From: Porphyromonadaceae bacterium UBA7087
Lineage (GTDB): Bacteria > Bacteroidota > Bacteroidia > Bacteroidales > Muribaculaceae
Direction: 5' to 3'
Assembly: GCA_002493515.1 (NCBI GenBank)
Contig: DKYZ01000006.1
Coordinates: 1-25,853, forward strand
Length of the DNA: 25,853 nt
Every line of letters begins with the position of its first letter. Positions within the stretch are counted from its first letter, which is position 1. The translations under genes and the position numbers were made by a program. Below, in pieces: positions 15,340 through 23,887 of the stretch. The notes beneath the pieces were generated by a model, which saw only the letters and a program-made list of their open reading frames with translations, was not told the origin of the DNA and made no database searches.

Positions 15340-16467
15340 ATGAAAACAGGTAAAAATAACATGCAGGTCACACTTATGATTGGTTTATGTATCGGCGCTG
15401 CCGCAGCCACCGTGGGAACGGCGACTGCGGCACCCCCCGCCGACGCGTTACGCCACAAACTACAGAAAATAACCGCCGGAGGGAAAACAATGTTCGGCCA
15501 TCACGACGACCCCGTCTACGGCCACACCTGGAGCTACGAAAAGGGGCGCAGCGACGCTCTCGAGACAGCAGGCTCGCTCCCCGCGATGTTCAGCTGGGAC
15601 CTCGGCGGCATCGAGAACGGCGACTCCCTCAACCTTGACGGAGTTCCCTTCCGACTGATACGCGAGAACGCGATCGAACTCAACAGAAACGGAGGCGTCA
15701 ACACCTTCAGCTGGCATCTCCGCAACCCGATAAACAACAACGACAGCTGGACGGTCTCCGACACCACCATCGTAAGGCAGATGATGGAGAATCCCGAAAG
15801 CTTCCGACGCCAGCTCACAAACCTCGCCGGCTTCTTCAATTCCCTCGTTGACGAGAACGGCAATAAGGTGCCCGTAATATTCCGTCCCTGGCACGAGCAT
15901 ACCGGCGGATGGTTCTTCTGGGGCACCCCCAACACAACGGAGCAGCAATACCAGTTCCTCTGGGACGAGACGCGCCGTGTGCTCGACGAGCAAGGTGTCG
16001 ACAATGTGGTATGGGCCTACTCCCCCGACCGCGTCACAGGCAAAGACCAGTACATGGCCCGTTATCCCGGGGATGACCTCGTGGACATAATGGGAATCGA
16101 CATATATCATTTCGACAAGGAGGGCGGCCTTGAGGAATACCGCAAAACGGTTGAGACAGGCCTCGCCACCGTCACCGGGCTTGCAAAGGAGCACGGAAAG
16201 ATTCCGGCTTTCACCGAGACCGGCCTGGAGTCAATCACGATGCCCGATTGGTATACCGACGTGCTGCTCCCCATGCTCAAGGAGAATGAGGTGGCTTATG
16301 TGGTGGTATGGCGCAATGCCCACGACAACCCGAAGCATTATTACGTCCCTTTCAAGGGGCACCCCGCCGAGAAGTCGTTCGTGACTTTCACATCCGACCC
16401 TAAGATACTCATGCTGCGTGACATGAAACCCTGCGGAAACTGCGGCAGCGAAAAAAAATGTGATTGA
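15340..16467 (+). CDS. GH26 endo-beta-1,4-mannanase
   Basis: 375 residues with a signal peptide (about 1-30, ending GTATA-AP) and a single GH26 barrel. The acid/base E186 lies in FRPWHEHTGGWFFWG and the nucleophile E293 in AFTETGLE. It should cut beta-1,4-mannan to mannobiose in the periplasm or outside; no lipobox is seen. An alternative start at Met8 (15361) also leaves a usable signal peptide. The last 11 residues hold three cysteines (C365, C368, C374 in CGNCGSEKKCD), an unusual tail that ends beside an eight-A run in the DNA. It is the first gene of the mannan operon and is 24 bp before the GH130 gene, the same order as in B. fragilis. Confidence 0.96.
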   Translation: MKTGKNNMQVTLMIGLCIGAAAATVGTATAAPPADALRHKLQKITAGGKTMFGHHDDPVYGHTWSYEKGRSDALETAGSLPAMFSWDLGGIENGDSLNLDGVPFRLIRENAIELNRNGGVNTFSWHLRNPINNNDSWTVSDTTIVRQMMENPESFRRQLTNLAGFFNSLVDENGNKVPVIFRPWHEHTGGWFFWGTPNTTEQQYQFLWDETRRVLDEQGVDNVVWAYSPDRVTGKDQYMARYPGDDLVDIMGIDIYHFDKEGGLEEYRKTVETGLATVTGLAKEHGKIPAFTETGLESITMPDWYTDVLLPMLKENEVAYVVVWRNAHDNPKHYYVPFKGHPAEKSFVTFTSDPKILMLRDMKPCGNCGSEKKCD

Positions 16468-16491
16468 AAAAAATAAAACAAAATTCCCTGT

Positions 16492-17670
16492 ATGAATACT
16501 TTCGATTATCGCAAGGCTCTTGTGGAGGCTGAATACGAGTCTCTGCTTCGCCGTCCCAACGTTGCCCTCGAAGGCAACGGCGTCTATGAACGCTATAAAT
16601 ATCCTATCGTGACTTCCGCCACGATACCTCCTTTCTGGAAATATGACTACAACCGCGCCACCAATCCCTGTTTCATGGAGCGCATAGGCATCAACGCCAC
16701 CCTCAACTCCGGAGCCATCAAATGGAACGGAAAGTATGTGATCGTGGTGCGTGTGGAGGGCAACGACCGCAAGTCGTTTTTCGCGGTAGCCGAGAGCGAT
16801 AACGGTATCGACGGCTTCCGCTTCTGGAACCATCCCATCACAATGCCCGAGAGCGACGTGCCCGCCACGAATATCTACGATATGCGCCTTACCCGCCACG
16901 AGGACGGCTGGATCTACGGTCTCTTCTGCGTGGAGCGTCATGACGACTCCAAACCCGACGACCTCTCCGCAGCCACTGCCACATGCGGCATCGCGCGAAC
17001 CAGAGACCTTGTGGAATGGGAGCGCCTGCCGGACCTCAAGTCAAAGAGCCAGCAGCGCAATGTCGTGCTCCATCCGGAGTTCGTAGACGGCAAATACGCT
17101 CTCTATACACGCCCCCAGGACGGATTCATCGACACAGGCAGCGGCGGCGGCATCGGCTGGGCTCTTGTCGACGATATCACTAACGCCGTGGTCACCGAGG
17201 AGCGTATAATCGACGAGCGCATCTACCACACCATCAAGGAGGTGAAGAACGGCGAGGGACCCGCCCCCATCAAGACCGACAAGGGCTGGCTCCATCTCGC
17301 ACACGGCGTGCGCGCATGCGCATCGGGTCTGAGATACGTCCTTTACATTTATATGACCTCCCTTGAGGAGCCCTGGAAGAAAATCGCCTCGCCCGGCGGC
17401 TACTTCATGGCGCCCGTGGGAGAAGAGTTTGTCGGCGATGTGATGAACGTGCTTTTCTCCAACGGCTGGATAGCAGACGAGGACGGCAAGGTATTCATCT
17501 ACTATGCTTCCAGCGATACCCGCATGCACGTCGCCACCTCCACCATCGACCGTCTTGTGGACTATTGCCTCAATACCCCCGAGGACGGACTGCGCACAGG
17601 GCGCTCGGTGGAGACCCTCAATTCCCTGATAGACCGCAACCTCGAATTTCTAAAGACTCATAACTCATAA
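16492..17670 (+). CDS. GH130 4-O-beta-D-mannosyl-D-glucose phosphorylase
   Basis: 392 residues, cytoplasmic, no signal peptide. The fold is the five-bladed propeller of GH130; the catalytic Asp is D130 in NIYDMRLTRHEDGW, one position from the D131 reported for the B. fragilis enzyme. It phosphorolyses mannosyl-beta-1,4-glucose to mannose 1-phosphate and glucose. Assignment to the mannosylglucose subfamily rests on full-length resemblance and on the neighbouring cellobiose 2-epimerase, which makes its substrate. The C-terminal residues THNS and the TAA stop are encoded inside a heptamer repeat array that fills the 20-bp gap to the transporter gene. Confidence 0.95.
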   Translation: MNTFDYRKALVEAEYESLLRRPNVALEGNGVYERYKYPIVTSATIPPFWKYDYNRATNPCFMERIGINATLNSGAIKWNGKYVIVVRVEGNDRKSFFAVAESDNGIDGFRFWNHPITMPESDVPATNIYDMRLTRHEDGWIYGLFCVERHDDSKPDDLSAATATCGIARTRDLVEWERLPDLKSKSQQRNVVLHPEFVDGKYALYTRPQDGFIDTGSGGGIGWALVDDITNAVVTEERIIDERIYHTIKEVKNGEGPAPIKTDKGWLHLAHGVRACASGLRYVLYIYMTSLEEPWKKIASPGGYFMAPVGEEFVGDVMNVLFSNGWIADEDGKVFIYYASSDTRMHVATSTIDRLVDYCLNTPEDGLRTGRSVETLNSLIDRNLEFLKTHNS

Positions 17671-17690
17671 TTCATCACTCATAGTTTAAA
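17656..17690. repeat. Tandem heptamer array, site B (GH130/transporter junction)
   Basis: Five contiguous 7-bp units (ACTCATA three times, ATTCATC, and a weaker GTTTAAA) run up to the base before the transporter ATG. The first two encode the end of the GH130 protein, including its TAA stop. The strand of the units is the same as at sites A and C although the flanking genes run the other way. Confidence 0.8.
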
Positions 17691-19145
17691 ATGGCTCCGC
17701 TGCGTGAAAAAATAGGCTACGGTTTCGGCGACATGGCGTCGTCGATGTTCTGGAAGGTGTTCAGCTACTATCTTCCGTTCTTCTACTCCAATGTCTTCGG
17801 GCTACGGCTTGTCGACGCCGCATTCCTGGTGCTGGCAACCCGCATATGGGATGCACTGTCCGACCCGATGATGGGCATCATAGCCGACCGTACCCACACA
17901 CGGTGGGGCAAATACCGACCCTATCTCCTATGGGTAGCCGCACCTTTCTCAATATGCGGCATTCTACTCTTTTCCACTCCCGACTGGGACTACGCCGGAA
18001 AGATGGTGTGGGCCTACGTCACATACATTCTGATGATGACCGTCTATACGGGAATCAATGTGCCATATGGCGCCATGCTCGGCGTGCTCTCGGAGAGTCC
18101 GCGCGAGAAGACCGTCTTCTCCTCCTACCGTATGTTTTTCGCATACGGCGGCTCGTTCATTGCCCTGGCTGCCTGGCAGCCGCTCTGCGACTGGTTCCAG
18201 TCTTCATTCGGAGCCTCTCCGCAGAGTTCCTGGCAATGGGCAATGACGGTGATAGCCTCGGCATGTTTCGTGCTTTTCATCTGCTGCTTCCTGCTGACCA
18301 GCGAGAAGATAAAGACTGTCTCCAGCGTCAGCGTGGGCAAGGATTTCAAGTCGCTGCTCTCCAACCGCCCCTGGTGGATTCTGATAGGAGCCGCACTCTG
18401 CTTCAATCTCTTCAACACTGTCAGGGGAGCCGCCGTGGCCTACTTCTTTGCCGACGTCATCGGCTTTGACGCCACCCTCAGCCTCTTCGGGCTCTCGCTC
18501 CTCTTCTATTCGGGTCTGTTCCTGAGCATCGGCGAAATCGCCAACATGATCGGAGTGGCGCTCTGCGTGCCGGTTTCCAGGGCGCTGGGCAAGAAGACCA
18601 CTTTCATCACGGTAAACATCGCCCTCATCGTCCTGAGCTGCGTTTTCTTCCTCTCCCCTGTCACCTCCGGCGGGTTCTGGCTTATGCTGGTGCTCCAGGT
18701 GCTCATCTCAATGCTGACGGGCGTCATGTCGCCCCTGATATGGTCGATGTATGCCGACGTTTCCGACTACTCCGAGCTTAAGAACAACACGGCCTCGACG
18801 GGCCTCATCTTCTCCTCTTCCTCCATGGCCCAGAAATTCGGAGGAGCTATCGGCGGCGCGGCCGTGCTCTGGCTGCTCGACGCCTGCGGCTACATAGCCC
18901 GCGCCAACGAGAACGCCTCAATGGCTATCGACCAGCCGACCGGAGCCATCTCCTGCCTCTGGATGCTCATGACCTTCATTCCGGCGGCTGTGTCGCTGCT
19001 TGCGGTCATCGTGATGTGGTTCTATCCCCTCACCACCCAGAAAGTCGATGACATTGTCAGCCAGCTGAAGGTAAGACGCGGAGCCGTGGCCACCGACTCC
19101 CCCGAACAGGACGAGATGACCGACTTCGCCGACACGAATTCCTGA
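17691..19145 (+). CDS. GPH-family (MFS_2) sugar:cation symporter, probably for mannobiose
   Basis: 484 residues with about 12 membrane segments; the start MAPLREKIGYGFGDMASSMFW is typical of the glycoside-pentoside-hexuronide family. The cytoplasmic loop after TM2 carries GIIADRTHTRWGKYRP, the family's sugar/cation coupling motif. The protein should import mannobiose or other mannan oligosaccharides with Na+ or H+ across the inner membrane. Substrate is inferred from its place between the phosphorylase and the epimerase, as in the B. fragilis mannan operon. Its last 35 residues are a charged cytoplasmic tail. The GH130 stop is 20 bp upstream, the gap being made of heptamer repeats. Confidence 0.92.
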   Translation: MAPLREKIGYGFGDMASSMFWKVFSYYLPFFYSNVFGLRLVDAAFLVLATRIWDALSDPMMGIIADRTHTRWGKYRPYLLWVAAPFSICGILLFSTPDWDYAGKMVWAYVTYILMMTVYTGINVPYGAMLGVLSESPREKTVFSSYRMFFAYGGSFIALAAWQPLCDWFQSSFGASPQSSWQWAMTVIASACFVLFICCFLLTSEKIKTVSSVSVGKDFKSLLSNRPWWILIGAALCFNLFNTVRGAAVAYFFADVIGFDATLSLFGLSLLFYSGLFLSIGEIANMIGVALCVPVSRALGKKTTFITVNIALIVLSCVFFLSPVTSGGFWLMLVLQVLISMLTGVMSPLIWSMYADVSDYSELKNNTASTGLIFSSSSMAQKFGGAIGGAAVLWLLDACGYIARANENASMAIDQPTGAISCLWMLMTFIPAAVSLLAVIVMWFYPLTTQKVDDIVSQLKVRRGAVATDSPEQDEMTDFADTNS

Positions 19146-19184
19146 TACACCCCTTTTTATCCAATCTTTTACAAAATCCAGATT

Positions 19185-20372
19185 ATGTCCGCATTCGCCG
19201 ACAGACTCCTCTCCAACCTCACCGAGAATATCCTCCCCTACTGGATGGATAAGATGACCGACCCAAAGGGCGGCTTCTACGGACGCCGCGACGGCCATGA
19301 CCGCCTGCATCCCGATGCTCCAAAGGGCGCCATACTAAACGCGCGCATCCTATGGACATTCTCTTCCGCCGAACGCATGCTGCCCGGACAGGGATACGCC
19401 GAATACGCACTTCGCGCCCGCGACTATATCGCCGACCATTTCATTGACCCGAAATACGGAGGCGTATTCTGGTCGGTGGATGCCGACGGCAAACCGCTTG
19501 ACACAAAGAAACAATACTACGCAATAGCCTTCACCATCTACGGGCTGTCGGAGCATTACCGCGCCACGGGCGACACGAAGTCGCTCGAGATGGCCACGAA
19601 GCTCTTCCACGACATAGAACGTCATAGCCGCGACAATGATAAAGGGGGCTATTTCGAAGCCTCCACACGCGATTGGAAAGAGATTTCCGACATGCGGTTG
19701 AGCGACAAGGACGACAACGCGTGCAAGACGATGAACACCCATCTCCATATCCTTGAGGCCTACACATCCCTTCTGAGGGTATGGCGCGACCCGGGGCTGC
19801 TCCAGGCCACAACCGCGCTGCTTGAGATATTCCTCGACATAATCCAGGACGCCCGGACCGGCCACATGGGGCTTTTCTTCGATGCCGACTGGAGGAGGAT
19901 GGACCGAAACGTATCCTATGGCCACGACATAGAGGCATCCTGGCTGCTGCTGGAGTGCGCCGAGGTAATCGACGAGCCTGCGCTGTATGAGCGCACACTC
20001 CAGGCGACAGAACGCATGGCCGTGGCTGCTCTCGAGGGGAGACGCGACGACGGCTCGATGGTGTATGAGCTCCACGGCGACGGCCGTCTTGACGATGACC
20101 GCCACTGGTGGGTGCAGGCCGAGGATGTCATAGGACTTGTCTATCTATGGCGTTTCCACGGCCACAAGGATGCCCTGCAGAAGGCCGAGCAGTCATGGAG
20201 CTACATCGATTCGGAGATTGTGGACCATGAGGAGGGGGAATGGTATTGGAGCCGCCGCGGTAGCGACGGAAGCATCGACCGCGACGACGACAAGGCCGGT
20301 TTCTGGAAATGTCCGTACCACAACGGCCGTATGTGCATGGAGGTAATCTCCAGGCTGAATGATGATCAGTAA
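19185..20372 (+). CDS. Cellobiose 2-epimerase (mannobiose epimerase)
   Basis: 395 residues, an (alpha/alpha)6 barrel of the AGE superfamily, cytoplasmic. Family residues are in place: R54 (NARILW), H188 (THLHILEAY), H247 (YGHDIEASW), W308-W309 and H379 (WKCPYHNGRMCME), matching the His triad of known cellobiose 2-epimerases. It should convert beta-1,4-mannobiose to mannosyl-beta-1,4-glucose, feeding the GH130 phosphorylase. Plain N-acylglucosamine 2-epimerase is unlikely given the neighbours. It is the last gene of the mannan operon, 39 bp after the transporter. Its 3' end overlaps by 7 bp the end of a convergent lipoprotein gene, leaving no room for a terminator. Confidence 0.94.
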   Translation: MSAFADRLLSNLTENILPYWMDKMTDPKGGFYGRRDGHDRLHPDAPKGAILNARILWTFSSAERMLPGQGYAEYALRARDYIADHFIDPKYGGVFWSVDADGKPLDTKKQYYAIAFTIYGLSEHYRATGDTKSLEMATKLFHDIERHSRDNDKGGYFEASTRDWKEISDMRLSDKDDNACKTMNTHLHILEAYTSLLRVWRDPGLLQATTALLEIFLDIIQDARTGHMGLFFDADWRRMDRNVSYGHDIEASWLLLECAEVIDEPALYERTLQATERMAVAALEGRRDDGSMVYELHGDGRLDDDRHWWVQAEDVIGLVYLWRFHGHKDALQKAEQSWSYIDSEIVDHEEGEWYWSRRGSDGSIDRDDDKAGFWKCPYHNGRMCMEVISRLNDDQ

Positions 20373-20983
20373 GGCAAGCCCGTGCCGATAAACCCGATGG
20401 TCTCGCTTCCCGTGAAATCCTTGCCTGTAGGCGCCTGCGCTGAATTATAGAGACGGGCTGACAACGCGGGAGCAAGACCATCCTGACCTACTCCTATCCA
20501 GAGTCCTTCCCAGGTCCAGTACCACTGGCCCTCATCATCCATAGAACACCATTCCGCCTTTACGCCCGGAAGTTCGAGCACTTTCGAGAAGGGACTTCCG
20601 AGGCGGAACTCGCCTCTGGGGGCCTGCACTCCGACAACAGAATCGAAAAGACAGATGACGTCGACCTTGCCCTCGCCGAAATCATAGGCGGCAAACGATT
20701 CCCTGTCGCCATCCACAAACATAAACTCCAGGCAGTCGGGCGACTTGACCTCCTTGCGCATTGTATACAAACCCTCGACCATTTCCGGAACATCCTTCCA
20801 CTCGGCCCCTATCCTGACCGGGCCGAGACTGTCTTTTGTGAGGAAATAGCGCTCATGCGCGATTTCTGTGGAATCCTGCGCCTCTATGAGGCTGTCGGAA
20901 GCCGCGTCGGCTTTCTGAGAATCCTTGTGGCCACAGGCCACGAGCCCCGCCAACGCGGCGGCAAACATAACCAATTTCTTCAT
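20366..20983 (-). CDS. Hypothetical lipoprotein
   Basis: 205 residues. The N-terminus MKKLVMFAAALAGLVAC is a clear lipoprotein signal, with the lipidated Cys at 17. A charged, Ser/Asp-rich linker (18-42) leads to a globular part of about 160 residues with repeated short beta-prone stretches, five or more Trp and the phrase LGPVRIGAEWKDVPEMVEGLY. I do not recognise the family; the phrase and layout recall small Bacteroidales periplasmic lipoproteins of unknown role. It follows the antiporter gene in the same direction, separated by about 110 bp that include heptamer array C. Its 3' end overlaps the epimerase gene tail to tail. Confidence 0.8.
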   Translation of the reverse strand: MKKLVMFAAALAGLVACGHKDSQKADAASDSLIEAQDSTEIAHERYFLTKDSLGPVRIGAEWKDVPEMVEGLYTMRKEVKSPDCLEFMFVDGDRESFAAYDFGEGKVDVICLFDSVVGVQAPRGEFRLGSPFSKVLELPGVKAEWCSMDDEGQWYWTWEGLWIGVGQDGLAPALSARLYNSAQAPTGKDFTGSETIGFIGTGLPY

Positions 20984-21019
20984 AATCTTAATTTTTACCC
21001 CAATTTCCCACCAATCCTC

Positions 21020-21084
21020 GTTTATATAGTTTATAGTTAATCACTGATAGTTCATAGTTCATCACTGATAGTTCATAGTTCATC
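21020..21084. repeat. Tandem heptamer array, site C (antiporter/lipoprotein gap)
   Basis: Eight contiguous 7-bp units at 21029-21084 fit RYTNATM on the plus strand. The trio ACTGATA, GTTCATA, GTTCATC occurs twice in a row, making a perfect 21-bp duplication, preceded by GTTTATA and GTTAATC. One more GTTTATA lies at 21020-21026, offset by 2 bp. The array begins 8 bp past the antiporter stop and lies upstream of the lipoprotein start at 20983. Confidence 0.9.
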
Positions 21085-21092
21085 AATAACCC

Positions 21093-23117
21093 CTATCCTC
21101 CGAATTGTTCCGGATAAAGTACCATAACATTATGGCGCGAGAAATTGTTCTGCAGATACCCCGGCATAGCGTCAAGATCGGATGAATGGGATATCGACCC
21201 CTTCCTCGCCCCGATCACTATCAGAAGGTCCTCGTCGCCTATATCCGCCGAAGCCACAATGAAATCATCAAACGATCCTATCGTCCGGATATCGTAACGC
21301 ACGGCATAATTCTCGTCTTCAAGGATGTTGCGGATGAAGACGCCTGTGGTGGCGTAGCTCATGAATATCAGTCGGCAGGCGAGCTGCGAGGCAAGGTTGC
21401 CGAGACGCTCCACCCAGGCCTTGAAACCTGTCTCATATTCAGCCTTGTCGGGCACGACTGCCACCAGACGGCTAACTGTATCGACGGGAATGAAGCATCG
21501 CGTCATTATCACCATCCTGTGGATGGAGGCCAGCAGCTGCTCTATGATGTGTCCGTGGAAGGTATCGACGACGTTCTGTTTACGGTGGAGTCCGATTATG
21601 ATGTCGGTGCTGTGGTTCTCCTTTGCCACGCTCGTGATGCCGTTCACCACATTGAAATCGTATCTCTCTATATCCTTCACCTCCAGCCCGCTGGCCACGG
21701 CCGTAGCCACGGCTGCACGCAATGCGTTGCGTCCCATTGCCATTCCTGCGGCATCATCGTTGGTCCTGACAAAAAGCGCGGTCACGGGGCTGACGTTCGC
21801 TCTGTGGCGCATCAGCACAGCCATACGCATCAGTCCCTCTGCCGTGACAGGATTGGCCACGGCCACAAGCTGACGCGAGAAGGCTCCCTGCTTCTGCTCC
21901 CCTTCCGTCTCAAGCTCAGCCTTGGTCAGCTCCATGCGAAGGCGTATGGCGTTGCGTTCGGTGGTCAGAGTGGCCACCAGGCAGCAGGCGAGTATCATCA
22001 CCACAGAGCCGTTCATCACATCCTCGTCGATAAAGCCATAGCTGTAGCCTATCATCGTGGCGGCGATTGTGGCCGCAGCCTTTCCTGAGGTAAGGCCGAA
22101 CATTATACGCCGGTCAACAGCTGTAAGGCCGAACATCTTCTGACCGATCCAGGCCGCGCCCCATTTTGTGACAAGCGCCACGGCAACCATATTCAGCGCC
22201 ACCCAGCCGATGCTCCATCCCTGGAACAGGGCGCGGACGTTGACAAGCATACCTACCCCTATCAGGAAATATGGAATGAATATGGCGTTGCCTACAAACT
22301 TCACGTGGCCCATAAGCGCCGAACGCGATGGGACAAAACGATTCAGCACCAGACCGGCATAGAACGCTCCGAGGATTGACTCCAAGCCCGTCAGAGCCGC
22401 CAGGAGCGAGCCGAGCAGCATCAGCGCGAGCAGGAATATATACTGGCTCACACTGTCGTTGTGCTTACGGAAAAACCACTTGAGCATCCACGGAAACGAA
22501 TAGCCCACCACCAAGGCATAGACTGCCATGAAAATCAGCATTCTGAGCAGCCCGGTGGCGCTGAATCCGCCAGACTCGTGCGCGTCGATTACTCCCGCGA
22601 GCGTAAGGAGAGCGAGAAGCACCGCCACTATTGTGCCGCATACGGCTATTACCGCCGGACGCGAGTTCTGAAGCCCGAACCTGCTTATCGTGGGATAGGA
22701 GATAAGCGTATGCGAGGAATACATTGTGGAGATCAGAAGGCACGTCGACCACGAGGATCCGAACACAAGCCTCGTGGCGGCCACGCCAGCTATCATCGGC
22801 AGAAGGAAGGTGGCCAGGCCGAATATGAGGCCCTTGCCGAGGTTGCGCTTGAGATGAAACATGTCGATCTCAACCGCGGCGAGAAACATCAGGTAAAGGA
22901 TTCCGACGTCGCCGAATATCTTGAAACTGGCGTCCCGCTCAAGGATATTGAATCCATAGGGACCCACTATTATGCCCGACACGATAAGCCCGACAACCAT
23001 CGGAATCTTGAGGCGGCTGAACACTAATGGGCAAAGCAGGATCATGGCCAGCACCAGAAGGAATATGGCCACCGGCTGATGAAGCGGGAAATATGCGGCG
23101 AGATCGGTCAGATTCAT
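21093..23117 (-). CDS. CPA2-family cation:proton antiporter with C-terminal USP-like domain
   Basis: 674 residues. The N-terminal 390 or so form about 12 membrane segments with CPA2 signatures: LKIPMVVGLIVSGIIVGPYG, FLAAVEIDMFHLK and LESILGAFYAGLVLNR. The C-terminal 270 or so residues are soluble, cytoplasmic, and read as one or two universal-stress-protein-like units (AVANPVTAEGLMRMAVLM...; LVAVVPDKAEYETGF...), a common architecture in Bacteroidetes Na+/H+ or K+/H+ exchangers. No RCK/TrkA-N domain is apparent. It should exchange monovalent cations for protons at the inner membrane. Its start overlaps the tatD stop by 4 bp, so the two genes are translationally coupled. Confidence 0.92.
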   Translation of the reverse strand: MNLTDLAAYFPLHQPVAIFLLVLAMILLCPLVFSRLKIPMVVGLIVSGIIVGPYGFNILERDASFKIFGDVGILYLMFLAAVEIDMFHLKRNLGKGLIFGLATFLLPMIAGVAATRLVFGSSWSTCLLISTMYSSHTLISYPTISRFGLQNSRPAVIAVCGTIVAVLLALLTLAGVIDAHESGGFSATGLLRMLIFMAVYALVVGYSFPWMLKWFFRKHNDSVSQYIFLLALMLLGSLLAALTGLESILGAFYAGLVLNRFVPSRSALMGHVKFVGNAIFIPYFLIGVGMLVNVRALFQGWSIGWVALNMVAVALVTKWGAAWIGQKMFGLTAVDRRIMFGLTSGKAAATIAATMIGYSYGFIDEDVMNGSVVMILACCLVATLTTERNAIRLRMELTKAELETEGEQKQGAFSRQLVAVANPVTAEGLMRMAVLMRHRANVSPVTALFVRTNDDAAGMAMGRNALRAAVATAVASGLEVKDIERYDFNVVNGITSVAKENHSTDIIIGLHRKQNVVDTFHGHIIEQLLASIHRMVIMTRCFIPVDTVSRLVAVVPDKAEYETGFKAWVERLGNLASQLACRLIFMSYATTGVFIRNILEDENYAVRYDIRTIGSFDDFIVASADIGDEDLLIVIGARKGSISHSSDLDAMPGYLQNNFSRHNVMVLYPEQFGG

Positions 23118-23887
23118 TTGAAAAGTTTTGCTGCGTTGGCGTCGGTGACGCGCTCGGCCTCTACGGGAGGCACCCCGCAGAGTTCGGCCACTTTGTGGAG
23201 TATATGGGGTAGGAATGCACTCTCGTTGCGCTTGCCGCGCTTAGGCACCGGGGCGAGGTACGGCGAGTCGGTCTCTACAAGCAGACGGTCAAGGCCGATG
23301 ACACCCACCGCCTCGCGAAGGCCTCCGGCATTCTTGAATGTCACGACTCCGTTGATGCCGAACCAGGCGTCGGCCGTTCGTCTGATTCGCTCCACATCAT
23401 CCGGACTTCCGGTGAAGCTATGGAAAATCAACGGGGGGAGCGCGCCATGCCGGCTGCCGTGGGTCTCGATCACCTCAAGCGTGTCGTCCAGCGCCTCCCG
23501 GCAATGTATGATCACCGGCAATGACATCTCACGCGCCAGCTCGAGATGAAAGGCGAAGGCCTCTTTCTGTTGCCCGCGGTAAGTCCTGTCCCAGTAGAGG
23601 TCGATGCCGGTCTCCCCTATCGCGCAGAGCGCCGCGTCGCCGAAGCCCCGCCTTATCTCTTCCAGCCTCTCCCGCCAGTCTTCCCTCACTTCCGTGGGAT
23701 GCAGGGCGAGAGCGATGGAGGTATTTTCCGGAAACCGGGTATGGAGCGCCAGCATCGGCCCCACCGAAGTGGGGTCGATGCATGGCAGTATCATTCTGTT
23801 GACTCCGGCGGCAAGGGCCCGCTCCACGGCAGGAACGCCACCCTCGCTGAACTCCTCGCCATACAGGTGGGTATGGCTGTCGGTCAT
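23114..23887 (-). CDS. tatD: TatD-family metal-dependent DNase
   Basis: 257 residues, a metal-dependent TIM barrel of normal length. The metal ligands are all visible: H5 and H7 (DSHTHLYG), E92 (GETGIDLYWD), H128 (IIHCREA), H156 (FHSFTG) and D207 (ETDSPYLAP). The family has 3'-5' exonuclease activity on DNA and roles in DNA repair; the older link to Tat protein export is not supported. Overlaps of 4 bp at both ends (with the polyprenyl synthase upstream and the antiporter downstream) place it in the middle of a tightly coupled operon. Confidence 0.95.
   Translation of the reverse strand: MTDSHTHLYGEEFSEGGVPAVERALAAGVNRMILPCIDPTSVGPMLALHTRFPENTSIALALHPTEVREDWRERLEEIRRGFGDAALCAIGETGIDLYWDRTYRGQQKEAFAFHLELAREMSLPVIIHCREALDDTLEVIETHGSRHGALPPLIFHSFTGSPDDVERIRRTADAWFGINGVVTFKNAGGLREAVGVIGLDRLLVETDSPYLAPVPKRGKRNESAFLPHILHKVAELCGVPPVEAERVTDANAAKLFK

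Noticed and set aside
15023..15343. 106-residue open frame before the mannanase
   Set aside because: No domain; composition is that of AT-rich spacer DNA (FFFP, many Tyr/Arg). It also covers the promoter candidate, tandem repeat and leader.
21029..21084. CRISPR array
   Set aside because: The units are 7 bp and directly contiguous with no spacers of unique sequence, and no cas genes are present.
21186..22088. 300-residue plus-strand open frame, His-rich
   Set aside because: Antisense to the CPA2 antiporter coding region; composition reflects the opposite strand and no family is recognisable.
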